From positions 2,232,001-2,296,000 of the forward strand of contig NZ_CP059851.1 of the NCBI RefSeq assembly GCF_014117445.1: DNA of 64,000 nt, in the 5' to 3' direction. Made by a program: the position numbers and the translations under genes. The notes beneath the pieces are model-generated. The model saw only the letters and a list, made by a program, of their open reading frames with translations. It was not told the origin of the DNA and did not search any database. Source of the DNA: Sandaracinobacteroides saxicola (lineage in GTDB: Bacteria; Pseudomonadota; Alphaproteobacteria; Sphingomonadales; Sphingomonadaceae). This document shows positions 45,517 to 54,232 of this stretch, piece by piece (within the stretch, counting starts at the first letter, position 1; the number at the start of each line of letters is the position of its first letter).

Positions 45517-47163
45517 CTAAACCCCCAGATCCCCCTGCACCTTCGCCTCCACCGGCGCCGCCTTGAACATCGCCGCGCTCACATTCGGGATCAGCGGCCG
45601 CTTGCCCGCGAACAGCTCCGCCAGCGTCAGGATCTGGATGCGCGGCACTTTCGCATGCAGCCCGGTCTCGAAAAACCCCGCCGCTGCCGCCCTGCTTTCC
45701 ATCTCCTTCGTCGGCAGCGCCGCCATGATCAAGATGCCCAGCGCGGCCTTTTCGCGGCCGATGGTCTCCACCAGCTCCGACACAAAGCCGACACCGCGCG
45801 TGGCGCCGCCCTTCACCGAGATGATCGCCTTTTCATGGGTCATCTTGCCGGAACCGTCATACCCGTTGAAGAACATCAGCCCGTCGATGCCGCCGTCCGC
45901 GCCCTTCTGCCCGCCCTTCCACGGCCGCCCGCCAATCCAGGTCACCACCCATTTCTGGAACTCATGCTTGTCCCGCTCGGCCAGCAGCTGTGCCGAGGCC
46001 AGGTCCTTCGGCAGCCCCTCCGTGACGAAGGAAATCCCCGGAAACGCATCCCGCAACCGCTTCTCGATCAGCGCGATCGACAGGTGCGTGATGTCGATCC
46101 CGATCCACTTCCGGCCCAGCTTCTCCGCCGCATGCACCGCCGTCCCGCAGCCGCAGAACGGGTCCAGCACCACATCGCCGGGATTGGACGAAGCGGAAAT
46201 GATGCGCTCCAGCAGCGCAAGCGGTTTCTGCGTGGGGTAGCCGAGGCGTTCTTGGGCGGACGCATGAATGGGAGGCAAGTCATCCCAGGCATCCGTCAAC
46301 GGAACTCCGGGGCTCTCGTCTAAGTATATCTTTTTTCTCAATCTCGCATCAGCTTTGGCGGGGAAAAAGAGGCGGTTCTCGGCATCAAGCTGCTGCATAA
46401 CGGGCAATGAAACCTTCCACCCATTCCGGTGAGGTTTATAAACTCTGCCATTGCTAGCATGAAAATCATACGTCAGATTTGGACGTATTGAAGGATTTAC
46501 CAAATCTGATCGTCGAAACCTACGACCATCAGAGTCAAAATGTACAAAATGCTCTGCGATATATTCCTCACTATATGGCGTATATAGCTGATTCCAGATC
46601 GCCGATTCAGATTTAACGTACAGTAGAATGACATCGTGGACAGCAGCCAGCTTCCGCGTCGCATTTGAATGTGCGCTAGTGCGCTTCCAGATAATTTCAT
46701 TCCGGTAGTTCTCTACCCCGAACGCCGCATCCAGCAGCAACTTCAGATAATGGCTCGCCGTCGGATCGCAGTGCAGATACAGGCTGCCCGTCGGCTTCAG
46801 CACCCGGTGCAGCTCCACCAGCCGCGCCGACATCATCGCCAGATAGGCCATCATCGCATTGTCGTGCAGGAACCCGCGCAGCGCCTGCAACAGCTGCGCC
46901 ACGTCGGTATTCCCCTCGCGCAGCACCCGCTCATAGGCCGCCTCGGCCGAAACCCCCCAGGCCCACGTGTCCTCGAACGCCTCGATCTGGCTGTCCGCCG
47001 TCTTCCCGTCCGGCGACTTGAACAACTGGCTGTAGGTCGCGTTCGAATTGAACGGCGGGTCCAGGTAAATCAGGTCCACGCATCCGTCCGGAAACACCGC
47101 CGCATTCGCCAGCCAGTCCAGATTGTCGCCATAATAAAGCCGGTTCACCATGTCCCCGACCAT
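45517..47163 (-). CDS. DNA amino-methyltransferase with C-terminal PD-(D/E)XK-like domain
   Basis: A 548-residue protein. Motif IV DPPF (residues 35-38) comes first and the SAM motif DPFCGCGTA (334-342) later, so it is a beta-class N6-adenine or N4-cytosine methyltransferase with the target-recognition region between. Residues ~405-520 hold GADGGIDG (Asp427) and IISVKGG (Lys451), which looks like a restriction-endonuclease fold. One protein might therefore both modify and cut. The stretch coding for residues ~150-280 is strikingly AT-rich. No separate endonuclease or specificity gene is adjacent. Start at ATG 47163; 47151 is also possible. Confidence 0.85.
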   Translation of the reverse strand: MVGDMVNRLYYGDNLDWLANAAVFPDGCVDLIYLDPPFNSNATYSQLFKSPDGKTADSQIEAFEDTWAWGVSAEAAYERVLREGNTDVAQLLQALRGFLHDNAMMAYLAMMSARLVELHRVLKPTGSLYLHCDPTASHYLKLLLDAAFGVENYRNEIIWKRTSAHSNATRKLAAVHDVILLYVKSESAIWNQLYTPYSEEYIAEHFVHFDSDGRRFRRSDLVNPSIRPNLTYDFHASNGRVYKPHRNGWKVSLPVMQQLDAENRLFFPAKADARLRKKIYLDESPGVPLTDAWDDLPPIHASAQERLGYPTQKPLALLERIISASSNPGDVVLDPFCGCGTAVHAAEKLGRKWIGIDITHLSIALIEKRLRDAFPGISFVTEGLPKDLASAQLLAERDKHEFQKWVVTWIGGRPWKGGQKGADGGIDGLMFFNGYDGSGKMTHEKAIISVKGGATRGVGFVSELVETIGREKAALGILIMAALPTKEMESRAAAAGFFETGLHAKVPRIQILTLAELFAGKRPLIPNVSAAMFKAAPVEAKVQGDLGV

Positions 47164-47420
47164 GCCGCGCCCCGCCCCGGAAAAACAGTTGCATTTTTCA
47201 ACGCAATCTGATAACCATATGGGTTAATAACCCTCATCTTCGACCGACCCGCTGTCAACCCCCATACCGCCGCCCTGCTGAACCTGGTTCAGCATCCATC
47301 GCGCCACCGATCCCCGACGCCGCGCAAAAACAGCCCTTTTCCGCTAACCCCTTGATTCAGGCTGTCACTTTTTGCGAAAAACCTTCCAAGTTTCCTACCC
47401 GCAACAAACCAACACCCCCC

Positions 47421-47474
47421 GTCACCCCGGGCTCGACCCGGGGCCCCGTCACCCCGGGCTTGACCCGGGGCCCC
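47421..47474. repeat. Tandem pair of 27-bp palindromic units
   Basis: GTCACCCCGGGCTCGACCCGGGGCCCC occurs twice in a row (second unit with TTG for TCG). Each unit is a CCCCGGG...CCCGGGG hairpin. It lies inside copy B. Confidence 0.8.
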
Positions 47475-47498
47475 ACACTATCGGCTCCAGCGCCAAAG

Positions 47499-47549
47499 CC
47501 CCTCCCCCGCCTGCGGGGGAGGTGTCAGGCAAAGCCTGACGGAGGGGGC
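47499..47549 (+). repeat. Type I double-hairpin repeat nested in copy B
   Basis: CCCCTCCCCCGCctgCGGGGGAGG, GTCAGGC-aaa-GCCTGAC, GGAGGGGG. Confidence 0.8.
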
Positions 47550-47653
47550 CAGCGCGTCTGCACCAACCCCGAACCATCGCCCCTGCGCGGCCAAGCCGCG
47601 CGAACTCGGGCAGCAGGCGGGGCGGAGAGCGTGAGAAGAAGAAAAGAAAGAAC

Positions 47654-47675
47654 AAAAAAGCGGGCAAAGCCCGCT
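47654..47675 (-). terminator. Terminator hairpin of copy B (rimP-rbfA operon)
   Basis: On the minus strand AGCGGGC-ttt-GCCCGCT is followed by six T residues, about 85 bp after the rbfA stop. It should end the rimP-nusA-infB-rbfA transcript. Confidence 0.75.
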
Positions 47676-47757
47676 TGTCGGACGTGTCGGTTGGACACGG
47701 CCAACCGCACGCCGGCCAGGCCTGCGGCGAGTCTGGAAATAGCGCTGCGCGCTATTT

Positions 47758-48159
47758 TCAGCCGCCTTCGGCCAGGTCCCTCGCCACCCGCGGGTCCCGC
47801 AACAACGCATCGATCTTCCCGCCCACGGCATAGCTCTCGTCCAGCCGGAAATGCAGCTCGGCGGCATATTTGGTGTTCACCCGCCGCGCCACCTCGCCCT
47901 TCAGGCTTTTCGACACGCGGTTCAGCGCCTTCAGCACCTTCGCCTGCGCCGCCTCGTCGCCCCCCACCGGCATCACGAACGCGGTTGCATGCCGCAGGTC
48001 GGGCGACACGCGCACCTCGCTCACCGAGATGATCGCCCCCTCCAGGTCCGGATCGCGCGCCTCGCCACGTGCCAGCAGGTCGGCCAGCACATGGCGCATC
48101 GCCTCGCCCACCTTCAGCAGGCGAACCGATGGTCCCAAGGGCGCATCACCGCGCTTCAT
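47758..48159 (-). CDS. rbfA: 30S ribosome-binding factor RbfA
   Basis: A 133-residue KH-fold protein needed for 16S rRNA maturation (VGEAMRHVLADLL, VSEVRVSPDLRHATAFV, RVSKSLKGEVARRVNTKYAAELHF). It is the last gene of the rimP operon, starting 4 bp after infB. Its final codons (GluGlyGly-stop) are encoded by the conserved edge of repeat copy B. Confidence 0.95.
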   Translation of the reverse strand: MKRGDAPLGPSVRLLKVGEAMRHVLADLLARGEARDPDLEGAIISVSEVRVSPDLRHATAFVMPVGGDEAAQAKVLKALNRVSKSLKGEVARRVNTKYAAELHFRLDESYAVGGKIDALLRDPRVARDLAEGG

Positions 48160-48163
48160 CCGT

Positions 48164-50713
48164 TCACAAACTCCGCAGCCGTTCCTCGATGTCGAACGTC
48201 TCGATGATGTCGCCCACGGCGATGTCCTGGAAACCCTCCAGCCCGATGCCGCATTCGAAGCCCTGGCGCACCTCGTTCACATCGTCCTTGAACCGCCGCA
48301 GCGAAGCGATGCTGCCGGTATAGACGATGACATCGTCGCGCAGCACCCGGGCGCGCAGGTTGCGCTTGATCAGTCCCTCCTGCACCATCACGCCGGCGGC
48401 CTTGCCGAACTTGCCGGCCTGGAACACTTCGCGGACCTGGGCACGGCCCACCACCGTCTCGAAATATTCCGGACCCAGCTTGCCCGCCATGGCGAGCTTC
48501 ATCTCGTCGAGCAGGTCATAGATGATGTCGTAATATTTCAGCGCCACGCCCGCCTGCTGCGCCGCCTCCCGCGCCTTGGCATTCGGCCGCACGTTGAAGC
48601 CGATGATCGGCGCGCCCGAAGCCCGCGCCAGCGTCACGTCGGATTCGGTGATGCCGCCCACGCCCGAATGCAGCACCCGCACCTTGATGTCATCGGTGGA
48701 CAGCTTGTTGACCGCCGAGACGATGGCCTCGACCGAACCATGGACATCGGCCTTGATGACGCAGGGGAACTCCACGGCCTTCGTCGCGCTGATCGCCGAG
48801 AACATCGATTCGAGGCTCGCCGGCGCAGACGTTGTCCGCTTCGCCGTCGCCACCTGCTGCCGATAGAGCGCCACCTCGCGGGCCCGCGCCTCATTCTCCA
48901 CCACGGCCAGATTGTCGCCGGCCATCGGCACCCCGGTCAGGCCGAGCACCTCCACCGGCACCGACGGCCCGGCCTCCTTCACCTGCTGGCCCTTGTCATT
49001 CACCAGCGCGCGCACCTTGCCGCTTTCCGTGCCCACCACGAAGATGTCGCCCGTGCGCAGCGTGCCGCGGCGAACAAGAACCGTCGCCAGCGGCCCCTTG
49101 CCCTTGTCCAGCTTGGCCTCCACCACCGTCGCTTCCGCCATCCGGTCCGGATTGGCGCGCAGCTCCAGCAGTTCGGCCTGCAACAGGATCTTGTCGGTCA
49201 GTTCATCGAGCCCGGTCTTCTTCAGCGCCGAGACCTCGACATCCTGCACCTCGCCGCCCATCGCCTCGACCTGCACGTCATGCTGCAACAGTGCGGTGCG
49301 GATCTTGTTGGCATCGCTGCCCGGCTTGTCCATCTTGTTGATCGCCACGATCATCGGCACGCCGGCCGCCTTGGTGTGGTTGATCGCCTCGATCGTCTGC
49401 GGCATCAGCCCGTCGTCACCGGCGACCACGATCACCACGATATCGGTGATCGTCGCGCCGCGTGCCCGCATCTCGGTAAAGGCCTCGTGCCCCGGCGTGT
49501 CCAGGAAGCTGATCTTCGCGCCCGATTTCAGCGTCACCTGATAGGCGCCGATATGCTGCGTGATGCCACCGGCCTCGCCGGCCACCACATCGGTGCCGCG
49601 CAGCGCATCCAGCAGGCTGGTCTTGCCATGGTCGACATGGCCCATGATCGTCACCACCGGCGGCCGCGGCTGCAGGTCGGTATCCACGTCCGCCTCGCCA
49701 CCCACGCCGATTTCCACGTCGCTGTCGGACACGCGCTTGATGATGTGGCCGAACTCGGTCACCAGCAGCTCGGCGGTGTCCTGGTCGATGGTCTGCGTCG
49801 CCGTCACCGGCGTGCCCATCTTGAACAATGTCTTCACAAGGTCGGAGGTGCGCTCCGCCATCCGGTTCGCCAGCTCCTGCACGGTGATCGCCTCGGGCAC
49901 CTGCACCTCGCGCGGCTGCCGCGCCGGCGCCGCGCCGGCACCACCGCCATGGCTGCGCCGGTCCTTCTCCCGCGCCCGCTTCAGGCTGGCGAGCGAGCGC
50001 GCGCGGAAGCCATTGTCATCCTCGCCCAGCGCGCGGGTGATGGTCAGCTTGCCACCCTGGCGCCGATCGTCGACGCGCGGCCGCGCCGGCTTGGCCGGCG
50101 GTTCCGGCGCACGGCGGGGGGCCAGCGGCGCGCGCGCCACGGGCGCACCGCCCCGCGGGCGTTCCTCCTCCGCTTCCGCCGCCGCCACCGCCTCGGCCGG
50201 TGCCTCCACGGCGGCCTTCGCCGCCCGTTCCGCTTCCGCCGCGGCGGCCGCCGCCGCTTCGGCTTCGGCCCGTGCCTTTTCCTCGATGCGGCGTTTTTCC
50301 GCTTCCGCGGCCTCCGCCCTGGCGCGCTCCTCGCGCACCCGCATGTCCTCGGCGATGCGCAGCCGCTCTTCCTCGGCCTGGCGCAACATCATCGCCTGCC
50401 GCTCCTTGGCAGACATCGATCCCATCGCCGGCATCACCGGGCGGGGCGGCGGCGCCGGGACGGGCGCGGGTTTCGGCGGCGCGGCCACGGGCGCGGGCGG
50501 CGCCACGGGTGCCGGCGCTTCCACCATTTCCTCGGCCACGTCGGCGTCAACCGGGTCCCCCGGCTTGCGGAACACGCGCTGCTTCTTGGTCTCCACCACC
50601 ACCTTGTGCGTGCGGCCATGGCTGAAGGTCTGTTTCACCTGGCCCACCTCCACGGTGCGCTTCACCCCCAGCTGGGGACGGAGGCCGAGTTTGGGCTTGT
50701 TGTCTTCGGTCAT
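48164..50713 (-). CDS. infB: Translation initiation factor IF-2
   Basis: An 849-residue GTPase that places fMet-tRNA on the 30S subunit. A long Ala/Glu/Arg-rich, proline-rich N-terminal region (roughly residues 30-240, including a charged coiled coil) precedes the G domain with [23 protein letters not shown] and NKMDK. The C-terminal beta-barrel domains follow, ending in [17 protein letters not shown]. It overlaps the DUF448 gene stop by 4 bp. Confidence 0.97.
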   Translation of the reverse strand: MTEDNKPKLGLRPQLGVKRTVEVGQVKQTFSHGRTHKVVVETKKQRVFRKPGDPVDADVAEEMVEAPAPVAPPAPVAAPPKPAPVPAPPPRPVMPAMGSMSAKERQAMMLRQAEEERLRIAEDMRVREERARAEAAEAEKRRIEEKARAEAEAAAAAAAEAERAAKAAVEAPAEAVAAAEAEEERPRGGAPVARAPLAPRRAPEPPAKPARPRVDDRRQGGKLTITRALGEDDNGFRARSLASLKRAREKDRRSHGGGAGAAPARQPREVQVPEAITVQELANRMAERTSDLVKTLFKMGTPVTATQTIDQDTAELLVTEFGHIIKRVSDSDVEIGVGGEADVDTDLQPRPPVVTIMGHVDHGKTSLLDALRGTDVVAGEAGGITQHIGAYQVTLKSGAKISFLDTPGHEAFTEMRARGATITDIVVIVVAGDDGLMPQTIEAINHTKAAGVPMIVAINKMDKPGSDANKIRTALLQHDVQVEAMGGEVQDVEVSALKKTGLDELTDKILLQAELLELRANPDRMAEATVVEAKLDKGKGPLATVLVRRGTLRTGDIFVVGTESGKVRALVNDKGQQVKEAGPSVPVEVLGLTGVPMAGDNLAVVENEARAREVALYRQQVATAKRTTSAPASLESMFSAISATKAVEFPCVIKADVHGSVEAIVSAVNKLSTDDIKVRVLHSGVGGITESDVTLARASGAPIIGFNVRPNAKAREAAQQAGVALKYYDIIYDLLDEMKLAMAGKLGPEYFETVVGRAQVREVFQAGKFGKAAGVMVQEGLIKRNLRARVLRDDVIVYTGSIASLRRFKDDVNEVRQGFECGIGLEGFQDIAVGDIIETFDIEERLRSL

Positions 50714-51396
50714 GCTTCGTCTTCTGCCTTCAGCGGGGCCGCGGCCCCTTCATTATCCATGATTTCGCCGCACCATGCAGCCAGCCGGGCGACATCGGCC
50801 ATGATCCGAGCCGCCGCGCTGCTGTTGGTGACACCAAGATGCACCGTATTGTCACGTCCCAGCGCGCGCGACAAGGCGAGCCGGTCGATCGGCAGACGAA
50901 CGGGCGCAATCGCCTCCCCCACCCGCGCCGCCTGCGCCAGCTTGCCCGCGCCATCCTCCGCCGCGTCGGCGGCGTGGAACAGCGCGAACAGCTGCCCCCG
51001 CCGCACGCCTTCGCCCAGCCGGTCGCTGCCGAACATCAGATGCCCGGCGCGATGCTCCAGCCCCAGCCGCTGCAACAGCCGCGCCCGCAACCCAGCATCG
51101 ATGCGCTCGACCAGATCGTCCGGCACCGACGTCGGCGCGCGCAGCGCCCGCGTCAGCAGGCCGGACAGTTTCCGCGGCGCCACCGCCGCCAGCAGCGAAC
51201 GGTCGGGCACGATCCACGCCCCGCGGCCCGGCAGCTTCGCCGCAAGGTCCGGCCAGGCCGCGCCATCGGGCCCGCGCACCAGCCGGATGAAGGCGGCGCG
51301 GTCACCGGTGGCGCGCGTCAGCACACAGGTCCGGGTCGGACCTGCCTCGCTCGCGTCGCCTTCCTCAGGGCTTAGGAGGGTCTCATCGGGGACCAT
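50710..51396 (-). CDS. YlxR-type RNA-binding protein (DUF448 plus L7Ae-like domain)
   Basis: A 228-residue protein. The N-terminal DUF448 domain ([37 protein letters not shown]) is followed by a C-terminal part similar to ribosomal L7Ae-like YlxQ ([31 protein letters not shown]). In many bacteria these are two genes between nusA and infB; here they are fused, as is common in alphaproteobacteria. The ATG is not well resolved; 51396 is the longest start. Confidence 0.85.
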   Translation of the reverse strand: MVPDETLLSPEEGDASEAGPTRTCVLTRATGDRAAFIRLVRGPDGAAWPDLAAKLPGRGAWIVPDRSLLAAVAPRKLSGLLTRALRAPTSVPDDLVERIDAGLRARLLQRLGLEHRAGHLMFGSDRLGEGVRRGQLFALFHAADAAEDGAGKLAQAARVGEAIAPVRLPIDRLALSRALGRDNTVHLGVTNSSAAARIMADVARLAAWCGEIMDNEGAAAPLKAEDEA

Positions 51397-51435
51397 GCGT
51401 CAGAACGCCCTCCCCGATGGTGAAACGGGCGCGCA

Positions 51436-52980
51436 TCAGGCGGCGTCCTCCTCGAACCAATGCTTGCGCGCCGCCATGATGATCGCGTTGCCATCGTCCT
51501 GGCTGATGTTGAACATCGCCAGGATGCCGGCCGGAATCTCCCGCCGCTTGTCGCCTTTGCCGATCAGCTCGTCGGTGGACAGGTCGGCCAGGTCGTCGAG
51601 CGTCTTGATCCCCTTCTGCCCCAGCCGCACCAGCATCGCTTCGGTCAGCCCGGGGATTTCGCTCAGCGCATCCTCCACGCCCAGCGCGCGCCGTGCCTCG
51701 CGGAAGCCGGCCTCGCGCCGCTCGATGGCGTCGTTCGCCCGCTCCTGCAGCGCGCCTGCCAGCTCCTCGTCGAAGCCCTCGATCTCCGCCATCTCGGCAA
51801 GCTCGACATAGGCGACTTCTTCCAGGCTGGTGAAGCCCTCGGCGACCAGCAGTTGCGCCAGCGTCTCGTCGACATCCAGCTCGCGCTGGAACAGTTCGCT
51901 GCGCTCGACGAACTCCTTCTGCCGCTTCTCGCTCTCCGCCGCCTCGGTCATGATGTCGATCTGGTGGCCGGTCAGCATGCCGGCCAGCCGCACATTCTGG
52001 CCGCGCCGGCCGATCGCCAGGCTCAGCTGGTCATCGGGCACCACCACCTCGATGCGGGTGTCCTCCTCGTCGATCACCACCTTGCTCACCTCGGCGGGCT
52101 GCAGCGCGTTCACCACGAAGGTCGCGGTTTCCGGCGACCAGGGGATGATGTCGATCTTCTCGCCCGCCAGTTCCTGCACCACCGCCTGCACGCGGCTGCC
52201 GCGCATGCCGACGCAGGCACCCACGGGGTCGATGCTGCTGTCGCGGCTGATGACCGCGATCTTGGCCCGGCTGCCCGGATCGCGGGCGCAGGCCTTGATC
52301 TCGATGACGCCGTCATAGATTTCCGGCACCTCGGCGGCGAACAGCTTCTTCATGTAATCGGGGTGCGCGCGGCTGCAGAAAATCTGCGGCCCGCGGTTTT
52401 CGCGCCGCACCAGCGTGATCAGGCTGCGCACCCGGTCGCCCACGCGCAGCATCTCGCGCGGGATCTGCTGGTCGCGGCGGATCACGCCCTCGGCGCGGCC
52501 CAGGTCCACGACGATGTGGCCGAATTCCACCCGCTTCACCACGCCGGTGATGATCTCGCCCTGCCGGTCCTTATATTCCTCATATTGCCGCTCGCGCTCG
52601 GCATCGCGCACCTTGGTCACGATCACCTGCTTCGCCGCCTGCGCCGCAATCCGCCCGAACTCGATGGGCGGCAGCGGATCGATGACATAGTCGCCCAGCT
52701 TGGCGTCCTTTTCCTTCGCCTGCGCATCCGCCAGGCTGATCTGCTTGAAATAATCCTCGACGAACTCGACCACCTCCAGCACGCGCCACAGCCGCAGGTC
52801 GCCGCTGCGCGGATCGATCTTCGCGCGGATGTCGTTCTCGGCGCCATAGCGGGCGCGGGCGGCGCGCTGGATGGCTTCCTCCATCGCCTCGATCACGATC
52901 ATCCGGTCGATGCTCTTCTCGCGCGCGACGGCGTCGGCGATCGCGATCAGCTCGGCGCGGTTGGCGGAAATCGGGTTCAT
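51436..52980 (-). CDS. nusA: Transcription termination/antitermination factor NusA
   Basis: A 514-residue RNA polymerase partner. The N-terminal domain (ANRAELIAIADAVAREKSIDR) is followed by an S1 domain, two KH domains (CVGMRGSRVQAVVQELAGEKIDIIPW; AIGRRGQNVRLAGMLTG) and C-terminal helix-hairpin-helix repeats (EIPGLTEAMLVRLGQKGIKTLDDLADL). The ATG at 52980 is 5 bp from the rimP stop and has AGAGGGATG upstream. It is co-transcribed with rimP and infB. Confidence 0.97.
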   Translation of the reverse strand: MNPISANRAELIAIADAVAREKSIDRMIVIEAMEEAIQRAARARYGAENDIRAKIDPRSGDLRLWRVLEVVEFVEDYFKQISLADAQAKEKDAKLGDYVIDPLPPIEFGRIAAQAAKQVIVTKVRDAERERQYEEYKDRQGEIITGVVKRVEFGHIVVDLGRAEGVIRRDQQIPREMLRVGDRVRSLITLVRRENRGPQIFCSRAHPDYMKKLFAAEVPEIYDGVIEIKACARDPGSRAKIAVISRDSSIDPVGACVGMRGSRVQAVVQELAGEKIDIIPWSPETATFVVNALQPAEVSKVVIDEEDTRIEVVVPDDQLSLAIGRRGQNVRLAGMLTGHQIDIMTEAAESEKRQKEFVERSELFQRELDVDETLAQLLVAEGFTSLEEVAYVELAEMAEIEGFDEELAGALQERANDAIERREAGFREARRALGVEDALSEIPGLTEAMLVRLGQKGIKTLDDLADLSTDELIGKGDKRREIPAGILAMFNISQDDGNAIIMAARKHWFEEDAA

Positions 52981-52984
52981 TCGG

Positions 52985-53521
52985 TCATCCCTCTTCTTCG
53001 ATGATATCATCAGCGCCGCTCGCGTCCAAGGGCGCGGTTTCGGCGATCAGCTTGTCGGTCAGCAGCAGCTTGGCGGTCCGGATCGCGGCAAAAGGCAGCG
53101 CGATCGGCCCCAGCCCCTCGGCCTCGAGGCGAATGTCATCGCCCTCCGTCGGCAGCAGCGGCCCCTGAAAGCGCTTGCGGGCCGCCCCGTTGAACGGCAG
53201 CGGCTCCGAAAGGTCGATGCGCGCCACATGCCCCACCCAGCGGTCGAAGTCGGCCAGGCGGGTCAGCGGCCGGTCGATGCCCGGGGAGGAGACCTCCAAA
53301 CGGTATGCCGCCTCGATCGGGTCCTTCTCGTCCAGCATGGCCGACAGGGCACGCGACAGCCGGGCGCATTGCTCCAGTGTCATCTGGCCGGTCGCCGGGT
53401 CTTCCGCCATCACCTGAAGCGTCGGCGCCCGCTCGCCGCCGATCATGGCGACGCGCACCAGCGCGAAGCCGGTGGCGGTCACCACCGGTTCGATCAACGC
53501 CTTCAGCTTCTCGTCGCCCAA
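52985..53521 (-). CDS. rimP: Ribosome maturation factor RimP
   Basis: A 178-residue 30S assembly factor (LIEPVVTATGFALVRVAMIG, DPIEAAYRLEVSSPGIDRPLT, FDRWVGHVARIDL). No ATG fits. TTG 53521 (GAGG 7 nt upstream) and TTG 53539 (next to GGAGGG) are both possible, and the first gives the normal start. A perfect 16-bp palindrome covers the GGAGG sequence and may control translation. It is the first gene of the operon. Confidence 0.9.
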   Translation of the reverse strand: MGDEKLKALIEPVVTATGFALVRVAMIGGERAPTLQVMAEDPATGQMTLEQCARLSRALSAMLDEKDPIEAAYRLEVSSPGIDRPLTRLADFDRWVGHVARIDLSEPLPFNGAARKRFQGPLLPTEGDDIRLEAEGLGPIALPFAAIRTAKLLLTDKLIAETAPLDASGADDIIEEEG

Positions 53522-53543
53522 AATCCTGCCTCGTGCCAAAAGC

Positions 53544-53559
53544 CCTCCGGCGCCGGAGG
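53544..53559 (-). promoter_or_regulatory. Palindrome over the rimP ribosome-binding region
   Basis: CCTCCGGCGCCGGAGG is a perfect 16-bp palindrome. In the mRNA its second half (GCCGGAGG) contains the GGAGG sequence upstream of the TTG start codons, so folding would hide it. Confidence 0.5.
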
Positions 53560-53608
53560 CGCTGTGCCGTCCGACTTCCCTGCGGGCCTGCTTGTTGGAA
53601 GTGACGGC

Positions 53609-53637
53609 GATATAGGCCCGCCCGTGGCGCGGCGCAA
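53609..53637 (-). promoter_or_regulatory. Sigma-70-type promoter of the rimP operon
   Basis: On the minus strand TTGCGC (53637-53632) and TATATC (53614-53609) with a 17-bp spacer, about 90 bp before the rimP start. Confidence 0.55.
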
Positions 53638-53652
53638 CACCCATCGACAGGA

Positions 53653-53683
53653 AAAACCCCCGGCGACAGGCGCCGGGGGTTTT
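53653..53683 (-). terminator. Bidirectional terminator behind urcA
   Basis: AAAACCCCCGGCG-acagg-CGCCGGGGGTTTT, a perfect 9-bp GC stem flanked by A and T runs. On the minus strand it ends with TTTTTC, 23 bp after the urcA stop and just upstream of the rimP promoter. Confidence 0.88.
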
Positions 53684-53705
53684 GAGCGGCAAAGGCCGGC
53701 TGCCG

Positions 53706-54011
53706 TCAGTTCGCCGAGGCCAGCGCACTGCGGCGGGCGATCAGGCCTTCCGCCCATTTCTGCGCCTTGCCCATCGATTCCAGGCGGCAGCGGCGCAGGT
53801 CCTGCGTGTCGCTCAGGTTGCGGACGTCGCTGTCGCTGCAGGCCGCCTTCACCGCCACCGCGATCCGGCTGTTCAGGGCGGCGATGCCCTCGACGCTGGC
53901 CAGGTTGAGGTCGCCGGTTTCGACGGCGATGCTCTTGGCCGGCCCGGCCTGCACCGGCAGGGCGGCCACCGAAACCAGGGCGGCGGCGATCATCAGGTTG
54001 AACTTGGTCAT
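53706..54011 (-). CDS. UrcA family protein
   Basis: A 101-residue exported protein with signal MTKFNLMIAAALVSVAALPVQA. The UrcA pattern is present: V..GDLNLAS.EG...L..RI..A....C, with paired cysteines (AVKAACSD, LRRCRLESM). These proteins are widespread in sphingomonads and have no known role. GAAGGATCACGCC precedes the ATG. It is monocistronic, ending in a strong terminator. Confidence 0.88.
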   Translation of the reverse strand: MTKFNLMIAAALVSVAALPVQAGPAKSIAVETGDLNLASVEGIAALNSRIAVAVKAACSDSDVRNLSDTQDLRRCRLESMGKAQKWAEGLIARRSALASAN

Positions 54012-54232
54012 GGCGTGATCCTTCTCTGTCCCCGCCGGATCCGCTGGCTGCCCGGGATTGGGCGGTGCGTTCGGCGTGGCACCCTTGTCGGCCCTGCCCG
54101 CCCGACGAGACAGGGACGCAGGCCGTTCATTGCCCGACCGCCACCCGATCAAATCCCGATCCGGCGCTTTTCTTTGACTTTCGGGGTTGTTTCCGCCTCT
54201 AGTCGCGCATCGCAGGGGGCGTCGGGACGGGT

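Larger units (their letters stand above)
47351..47773 (-). repeat. Multi-hairpin 3'-end element, copy B, with nested insertions
   Basis: Read on the minus strand it starts with GGCCGAAGGCGGC at the end of rbfA. It then has AATAGCGC-gca-GCGCTATT, GACTCGCCGCAG, CGGTTGG...CCAACCG, ACACGTCCGAC, AGCGGGC-ttt-GCCCGCT plus T-rich tract, and GCGCGGC-ttg-GCCGCGC. The distal block (GGTTTGTTGC ... AAAAAGTGACAGC) is separated from the rest by two other repeats. This stretch of ~590 bp between rbfA and the methyltransferase gene holds no gene. Confidence 0.75.

Noticed and set aside
47421-47474. CRISPR-like repeat pair
   Set aside because: Only two directly adjacent units with no spacer, each a palindrome of a type common in these genomes; no cas genes.
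47870-51811. Long open frame of about 1300 codons opposite infB
   Set aside because: It is the antisense of infB and its neighbours; high GC content keeps stop codons rare. The His/Arg-rich translation has no domain, while infB on the other strand is complete.
53522-54232. Replication origin itself
   Set aside because: The gaps around urcA are GC-rich and contain no cluster of TTATCCACA-type DnaA boxes; only the base skew and the nearby parS point to an origin.
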